Shown here one piece after another: positions 6,185-8,949 of a stretch of DNA of 8,949 nt. This stretch comes from Wenzhouxiangella sp. Its GTDB lineage: Bacteria; Pseudomonadota; Gammaproteobacteria; Xanthomonadales; Wenzhouxiangellaceae. The position numbers and the translations under genes are program-made. Position 1 is the first letter of the stretch; each line of letters begins with the position of its first letter. Below the pieces are notes generated by a model. The model was not told the origin of the DNA. It did no database searches and saw nothing but the letters and a program-made list of their open reading frames with translations. The stretch is from NCBI GenBank assembly GCA_007127425.1, contig SKZJ01000310.1:1-8949 (forward strand), read 5' to 3'.

Positions 6185-6334
6185 ATCTGCACAGCCTCAT
6201 GCTGCTGATCTTTCACAGGGCGGGTTTGTACTGATTATCCTGATGATGATCCTGATGGCCGCGGCTTTCATGCGGCATCACTAACAACCTCGTTAGTCAG
6301 ATCTGAATCGAAGGTAGCAGATGCAATACCCATG

Positions 6335-6361
6335 AGGGAGTCTCTGAGTCAGGGGCTCTCT
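6335..6361 (+). other. Wobble-paired stem-loop before the terminator
   Basis: AGGGAGTCTCT (6335-6345), loop GAGTC and AGGGGCTCTCT (6351-6361) pair over 11 positions, with T-G wobbles at 6337/6359, 6341/6355 and 6343/6353. On the opposite strand those would be C-A mismatches, so the fold belongs to plus-strand RNA. It ends five bases before the terminator stem. Confidence 0.5.
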
Positions 6362-6365
6362 AAAG

Positions 6366-6396
6366 AAAACCCCGGCCATGCGGCCGGGGTTTTTTA
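6366..6396. terminator. Strong bidirectional intrinsic terminator
   Basis: AAAACCCCGGCC (6366-6377), loop ATGC and GGCCGGGGTTTT (6382-6393) form a perfect 12-base-pair stem. A run of six T follows on the plus strand (6390-6395), and the minus strand reads GGGGTTTTCTTT after its stem. It ends the plus-strand transcripts and the minus-strand PA2778 gene, whose TAA stop (6394-6396) lies in the T-run. Confidence 0.93.
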
Positions 6397-7356
6397 TTGA
6401 GCGCTTTTTCCTGTCCTGGCCGCACAGGCCGTTTCGAGTGTTGGCAACAGGTTGCCGCGGACTGCGGTCAACGGGTGATCGGGCGTCATCGGCTCGGACT
6501 CGATGATTTGTTGGCCTTGGCAGGGGCGATCGAGTTCCAGTAAAACATGGGCCAGGTTAAGCCGTGCCGGCCAACTGTCGGGCTTGATCTCCAGTGCATG
6601 TTCGAAGTCGGTTGCCGCGTTATCGAGCGTACCGAGTTCATAGCGGGCGTTGCCCATACCCATCCAGGCCAGCGGCTCGTCCGGCCACTGCTCGGCGACA
6701 GCCCGCCATGCCCGCAGGCGCGGCCCGGCCGGGGCGTGATCGTCGAAGTCGGCCAATGCACGCAGTACTGCCGGGCGATGCGGGTTGACCGGAAGTTCGC
6801 CGGGTTCGAGCACGACGATGGCCCAGCGCGAGGCCCAGTCCCACTGGCGCATCCACCGCCGGGTCGGAGTTGTCTGCAAGGGATCCCTGCCCGAGCGCAT
6901 GAGGATTTCAGCGCGTTCGCGGTCGTAGCCGATGACGACGGCGTAGTGCCATGCCGGCCATCTGGGCACACGAAGATTCTGGAGGATCAGCACCGGCCGG
7001 CCGGCCTCGACCTCGGCAAGCACAGCTTGGAGTTCACCCTGTAGCCGGAACGGGATGCGTTCAAAGCTTCTTGTCGCAGCCATCAGCTCGACCTGCAGGC
7101 TGCCCTCCAGGCCCGGAACATAGATCCGGTCGGCGACTTCGTCATAGGCCGGCGTGACACCCGATGCTTCGAGCACCGTGATCAGTGCCGCTGGGCCGCA
7201 GTGATGCTCGAGCTGTGGATAGAACGGTGTCTCGCTCAACTCGATGCGCGGCTCCCATGACTCCGGGATTCTCGTATCGAAGCTGGCGCAACCGGTGACC
7301 AGGAGAAAAAAAAGCGCGGCCAGGGCGGCCGCGCCTTTGCTGCGCACTTCCGGCAT
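6394..7356 (-). CDS. PA2778 family cysteine peptidase lipoprotein with TPR region
   Basis: A 320-residue predicted lipoprotein: a signal peptide (1-22) ends in the lipobox LVTGC with C23 as the lipidated Cys. Residues 40-185 form a C39-like papain-fold peptidase with Q48, the catalytic Cys in HHCGPAAL (C53) and the His in AWHYAVVIGYD (H137). Residues about 213-290 are helical and TPR-like, with LAWMGMGNARYELG (229-242) and ALEIKPDSWPARLNLAHV (254-271). C39 peptidases classically cut after Gly-Gly in leader peptides; this lipoprotein branch lacks ABC-transporter domains and its substrate is unknown. The start is set by AGGA five bases before ATG 7356 and a TGATG overlap with the PA2779 gene, implying tight coupling. 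Catalytic residues are intact. Confidence 0.92.
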   Translation of the reverse strand: MPEVRSKGAAALAALFFLLVTGCASFDTRIPESWEPRIELSETPFYPQLEHHCGPAALITVLEASGVTPAYDEVADRIYVPGLEGSLQVELMAATRSFERIPFRLQGELQAVLAEVEAGRPVLILQNLRVPRWPAWHYAVVIGYDRERAEILMRSGRDPLQTTPTRRWMRQWDWASRWAIVVLEPGELPVNPHRPAVLRALADFDDHAPAGPRLRAWRAVAEQWPDEPLAWMGMGNARYELGTLDNAATDFEHALEIKPDSWPARLNLAHVLLELDRPCQGQQIIESEPMTPDHPLTAVRGNLLPTLETACAARTGKSAQ

Positions 7357-7703
7357 CAGCGTCCTATGACTTGAAGAACGATGAGGACGAGAAAGACGAT
7401 GCCGAGCACGACAAGCACTCCCTCTCCGCCGGCCGGCATTTCGTCGATGCGTCCGGCGACCAGTTCAAGCTCTTCGGCGCTCATATCGGCCACTCGTGCC
7501 ATTGCCATTTCATGGGTCACACCCAGTTCGGCCAGCTCGGCAGCCACGCCATCGCGCAAGAGATACGTCTCGACGCGGGTTTCCAGGTTGCCGGCTTCCA
7601 GCGCAAGCGTATCCCCGGTCGATACAAGCTGAGCCTGGGCGGGCAAGATCAAGGCGACCATGGCCAGGGCGACTAATGCATTAATGAGTATGGATCTGAT
7701 CAT
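7356..7703 (-). CDS. PA2779 family protein
   Basis: A 115-residue exported protein of unknown function, always a likely partner of PA2778 by gene order. A signal peptide (about 1-24, ending AQA) is followed by a short acidic helical domain (30-85) and a C-terminal membrane helix at about 95-113 with a basic last residue. Just before the helix is MPAGGEG, with the Gly pair at 92-93. ATG 7703 has a strong Shine-Dalgarno (AGGAG, 6 bases upstream). The TGA stop overlaps the ATG of the peptidase gene by one base. The 66 bases to the upstream OmpA gene hold no clear promoter or terminator, so read-through from that gene is plausible. Confidence 0.9.
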   Translation of the reverse strand: MIRSILINALVALAMVALILPAQAQLVSTGDTLALEAGNLETRVETYLLRDGVAAELAELGVTHEMAMARVADMSAEELELVAGRIDEMPAGGEGVLVVLGIVFLVLIVLQVIGR

Positions 7704-7769
7704 TTTTTACTCCTGTACTGCTTGGGTGTGGGGAAAGCATGGTTGGCATTCCCGTTGGTAAAAAGTGCT

Positions 7770-8729
7770 TCAATCCAGGCCGGTTGAGGCGTGCGAGTCC
7801 TGCGGATTCTCAATGATGATTTCCACCCGGCGGTTCATCTGGCGACCGCTGGCCGAGGCATTGGACGCGACCGGCCGGTCCATGCCGATTCCGGCCGTGG
7901 TGATCCGCTCCGAGGCGATGCCCTGCTGAGTCAGAAACTGTTTTACCGAATCGGCGCGGCGGTGCGACAGGTCCCGGTTGTATTCGTGCGAGCCGACGTT
8001 GTCGGTGTGGCCTTCAACCTGAACGTGTCGATCAGGGTATTGATTGAGGAAGTGCACCAACTTGTCGAGATTGGTGTGGGCGCCGCCCTGCAGCTGGGCG
8101 CTGGCGGTGTCAAACAGCACGTCGCCCAGGGTCAGGACCAGTCCTCGACTGGTGATCTCGGCTTCCAGCATCTCGATCTGGCGCTGCATTTCCGCCTCCC
8201 GCCGCAACGCGGCGGCTTCTGATTCCGTTCCGGCCGCCCGAGCCGCTTCAGCCTCGCGTCGCAATCTCTCCGCTTCACCGCGGGCGGCTTGCGCATCGGC
8301 GTGGGCCCTGTCCGCCTCTCGGGTTCGTGCCGCAAGTCGTGCCCGCTCACGTTCTTCTCCGAGCACACTGCGCTGACTTTCCGCAAAGCGGGTCTGTGCC
8401 CTGGCTCGAGCGATTTCCACCTTGTGATCGGCCAGGTAGACCCAGTGAGCAGCCAGGTCCGGGTCGGTGGAACGCGACAACGGCTGCTCCGCGATTCGCA
8501 CGGCCTCTTCGGCCTCACGTATTTCGACACGCGCATGCGGTGCCAGATTCGGATCGGCCTGAAGCGCGTTGAGCTTTGCGCGCACCTCGGATGAACCCGG
8601 GGGGCTTGACGGCGTGGTGGCACATGCTGCGAGCAGGAGGGTTGCCATCGTCAATGCGGCAATCCGCAAGCCTCGATTCCAGTTCTGACGTCTCTCGCTT
8701 GTCTTTACGATTGTGGTTGTGATGCTCAT
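7770..8729 (-). CDS. DUF4398 and OmpA-like domain lipoprotein
   Basis: A 319-residue predicted outer-membrane lipoprotein. The signal peptide ends in LLAAC with C36 as the lipidated Cys. Residues about 45-120 look like a DUF4398 helical domain. A long Arg/Glu/Ala-rich coiled coil (about 100-195) leads into a C-terminal OmpA-like peptidoglycan-binding domain (197-307). That domain has GDVLFDTAS (202-210), EGHTDNVGS (239-247), D253, R258 in LSHRRA, and the closing NRRVEIII. It probably ties the outer membrane to the cell wall, with the coil setting the distance. ATG 8729 has GGAGG six bases upstream and overlaps the upstream gene's stop as ATGA. Confidence 0.93.
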   Translation of the reverse strand: MSITTTIVKTSERRQNWNRGLRIAALTMATLLLAACATTPSSPPGSSEVRAKLNALQADPNLAPHARVEIREAEEAVRIAEQPLSRSTDPDLAAHWVYLADHKVEIARARAQTRFAESQRSVLGEERERARLAARTREADRAHADAQAARGEAERLRREAEAARAAGTESEAAALRREAEMQRQIEMLEAEITSRGLVLTLGDVLFDTASAQLQGGAHTNLDKLVHFLNQYPDRHVQVEGHTDNVGSHEYNRDLSHRRADSVKQFLTQQGIASERITTAGIGMDRPVASNASASGRQMNRRVEIIIENPQDSHASTGLD

Positions 8730-8949
8730 TGTCTGCCTCCAGTGCGCTCGGTGCGCCGCATTTCTTCGAGCAATGCTTCGGTGCTTCGGCGCATTTCATG
8801 ATTGATCTCAAGTGCCTTGGCAGATCCGGTTCGCGCCGTTGCCAGTTCAGCCGCGACTTGCGACTGCCTGGCAAAGCGCGCCGCCTCGACCATGCGATCC
8901 ATGCCGACGGCGCGTTCGGCCATGGACAGTTGTCGACGTGCTTCGTCCA
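8726..8949 (-). CDS. DUF4398-like helical protein, N-terminal part missing
   Basis: The frame runs off the window edge (the ATG at 8923 is internal in an open frame), so only the last 73 or so residues are visible. They are helical and Ala/Arg/Glu-rich, with LSMAERAVGMDRMVEAARFA and later HEMRRSTEALLEEMRR, matching the C-terminal half of DUF4398 proteins. Such proteins often precede a DUF4398/OmpA gene. The TGA stop overlaps the next gene's ATG by four bases, so the two are coupled. Signal peptide and lipobox, if any, lie outside the window. Confidence 0.75.
   Translation of the reverse strand, partial: DEARRQLSMAERAVGMDRMVEAARFARQSQVAAELATARTGSAKALEINHEMRRSTEALLEEMRRTERTGGRQ

Larger units (their letters stand above)
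6191..6396 (+). ncRNA. Candidate small RNA between a palindrome-promoter and a terminator
   Basis: About 205 bases run from the predicted start to a strong terminator with no convincing gene. Within it are CTAAC-N6-GTTAG (6281-6296), the 10-base palindrome TCAGATCTGA (6297-6306), and a long stem-loop at 6335-6361 whose three T-G pairs are wobbles only in plus-strand RNA. Short frames exist: ATG 6199 (11 codons), and ATG 6243 to TAA 6284 (13 residues, MMILMAAAFMRHH) whose frame opens back to GTG 6141. None has a Shine-Dalgarno. A tiny hydrophobic peptide is therefore possible but less likely than an RNA. The exact 5' end is a guess. Confidence 0.35.

Noticed and set aside
6246..6256. Short direct repeat ATCCTGATG near 6237-6256
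   Set aside because: Two nine-base copies three bases apart, arising from a simple GAT/ATG-rich stretch; no sign of a mobile element or array.
6141..6284. A 47-codon GTG frame ending in a hydrophobic stretch and MRHH
   Set aside because: It has no Shine-Dalgarno and starts within the palindromes. The shorter ATG versions also lack a ribosome site. It is kept only as an alternative to the small RNA.

Overview
The window looks like part of a proteobacterial chromosome, most likely a gammaproteobacterium. It is moderately GC-rich. Most starts carry Shine-Dalgarno sites, genes overlap by 1-4 bases, and the families present (DUF2254, AI-2E transporter, cardiolipin synthase, DUF883/YqjD, YqjE-type holin-like, Lmo0937-type, PA2778/PA2779, OmpA with DUF4398) are typical of Gram-negative envelope and stress clusters. 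I see no rRNA, tRNA, insertion sequence, CRISPR array or phage structural gene. Species cannot be read from this sequence.

Left part (1-4530): the 3' end of a probable ferritin-like gene is followed on the same strand by a DUF2254 membrane protein. That gene ends tail-to-tail with an AI-2E family transporter on the minus strand, and both stops share one CTAG. Divergent from the transporter, across about 200 bases, is a two-HKD cardiolipin synthase.

Middle part (4531-6393): a plus-strand group of small membrane proteins resembles E. coli yqjDEK (a DUF883 tail-anchored protein, a YqjE/holin-superfamily-III-like protein, and a YqjK-like coil-plus-helix protein). A 50-residue Lmo0937-type membrane protein follows. 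After it comes about 350 bases without a convincing gene. This stretch is not empty: it holds a strong hairpin, two abutting palindromes, a plausible promoter, a wobble-paired stem-loop and a strong bidirectional terminator. It could encode a small RNA.

Right part (6394-8949): a minus-strand cluster, read right to left, contains a partial DUF4398-like protein, a DUF4398/OmpA lipoprotein, a PA2779 family protein and a PA2778 family cysteine-peptidase lipoprotein. Start/stop overlaps couple the first to the second and the third to the fourth.

The most interesting observation is a repeated palindrome, TGTGCG-N4-CGCACA. It occurs perfectly twice (5774-5789 and 6142-6157), with two degraded relatives in the intergenic regions before the cardiolipin synthase and the YqjD-like gene. 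Three of the four lie about 90-120 bases upstream of a plus-strand start codon, and the fourth leads into the putative small RNA. The geometry resembles CRP/FNR-family sites (GTG-N8-CAC) and suggests one regulator for the plus-strand envelope genes. A second idea is that the PA2778 peptidase may cut its coupled partner PA2779 at a Gly-Gly just before the C-terminal membrane helix.
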